From contig JACMZG010001908.1 in NCBI GenBank assembly GCA_018340805.1, forward strand, positions 15,665,170 through 15,729,169: a stretch of DNA of 64,000 nt. Direction: 5' to 3'. Shown here piece by piece: positions 63,900 through 64,000 of this stretch. Under the pieces are notes generated by a model. That model saw only the letters and a list, made by a program, of their open reading frames with translations, made no database searches and had not been told where the DNA came from. Every line of letters begins with the position of its first letter. Positions within the stretch are counted from its first letter, which is position 1. This stretch comes from Microvelia longipes. Taxonomy: Eukaryota > Arthropoda > Insecta > Hemiptera > Veliidae. Position numbers and translations under genes: made by a program.

Positions 63900-64000
63900 A
63901 TAAATTACAAACTGTCTAGCATAAATACACAAGGAGCTATAATAATAACAGACACACATACACATACAGACACACACACACACATACAGACAGACAGACA
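63900..64000 (+). repeat. Family A fragment running off the window
   Basis: ctagcataaatacacaagga, taataacagacacacat and a CA/GACA tract match the family A interior at 57975-58035. Confidence 0.55.

Noticed and set aside
1..64000. CRISPR array, prokaryotic operon or phage system
   Set aside because: Tandem repeats here lack spacers, and genes have introns; all evidence points to an animal genome.

Overview
This is animal nuclear DNA, most likely from an arthropod and probably an insect. It is AT-rich, has short exons between long introns with GT..AG borders, is dense in transposon relics, and carries three recognisable animal genes. I cannot name the species. There are two N gaps (13970-14903 and 54891-55448) and a single N at 49055.

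Layout. (1) 655-3813, plus strand: the last three exons of Vps33A, the Sec1/Munc18-type subunit of the HOPS/CORVET tethering complexes. (2) 3814-8328: a 4.5 kb intergenic stretch with a 31-bp tandem repeat, a TA microsatellite and a fold-back transposon. (3) 8329-63413, minus strand: the 3' part of one large ferlin gene. I rebuilt 23 exons coding about 1193 residues, from the FerA/FerB region through C2D, C2-de, C2E and C2F to the C-terminal membrane anchor. The N-terminal half (C2A-C2C) must lie beyond position 64000. Exon phases agree at 21 of the 22 junctions; the exception (exon 4 to 5) is explained by one missing base. (4) 55705-56610, minus strand: an intact, intronless trans-2-enoyl-CoA reductase (TECR/Sc2) gene inside the ferlin intron between exons 3 and 4.

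The ferlin introns hold most of the DNA: a BEL/Pao LTR element nested in a fold-back MITE, three non-LTR retrotransposon relics, tRNA-derived SINE-like repeats, several MITEs, an unclassified 4.36 kb DNA element with 29-bp inverted ends, a 36-bp minisatellite, a roughly 68-bp satellite and an unusual number of long near-perfect palindromes.

The most interesting points concern how repeats have reshaped ferlin splice sites. Exon 1's 3' end, with its splice donor, is tandemly copied six times. A LINE inserted inside exon 18, and the exon appears to have survived because the long target-site duplication preserved it, leaving a hybrid donor. Vps33A and TECR act in endolysosomal fusion and in very-long-chain fatty-acid elongation, while ferlins act in membrane fusion and repair; nothing here suggests that they form one pathway.
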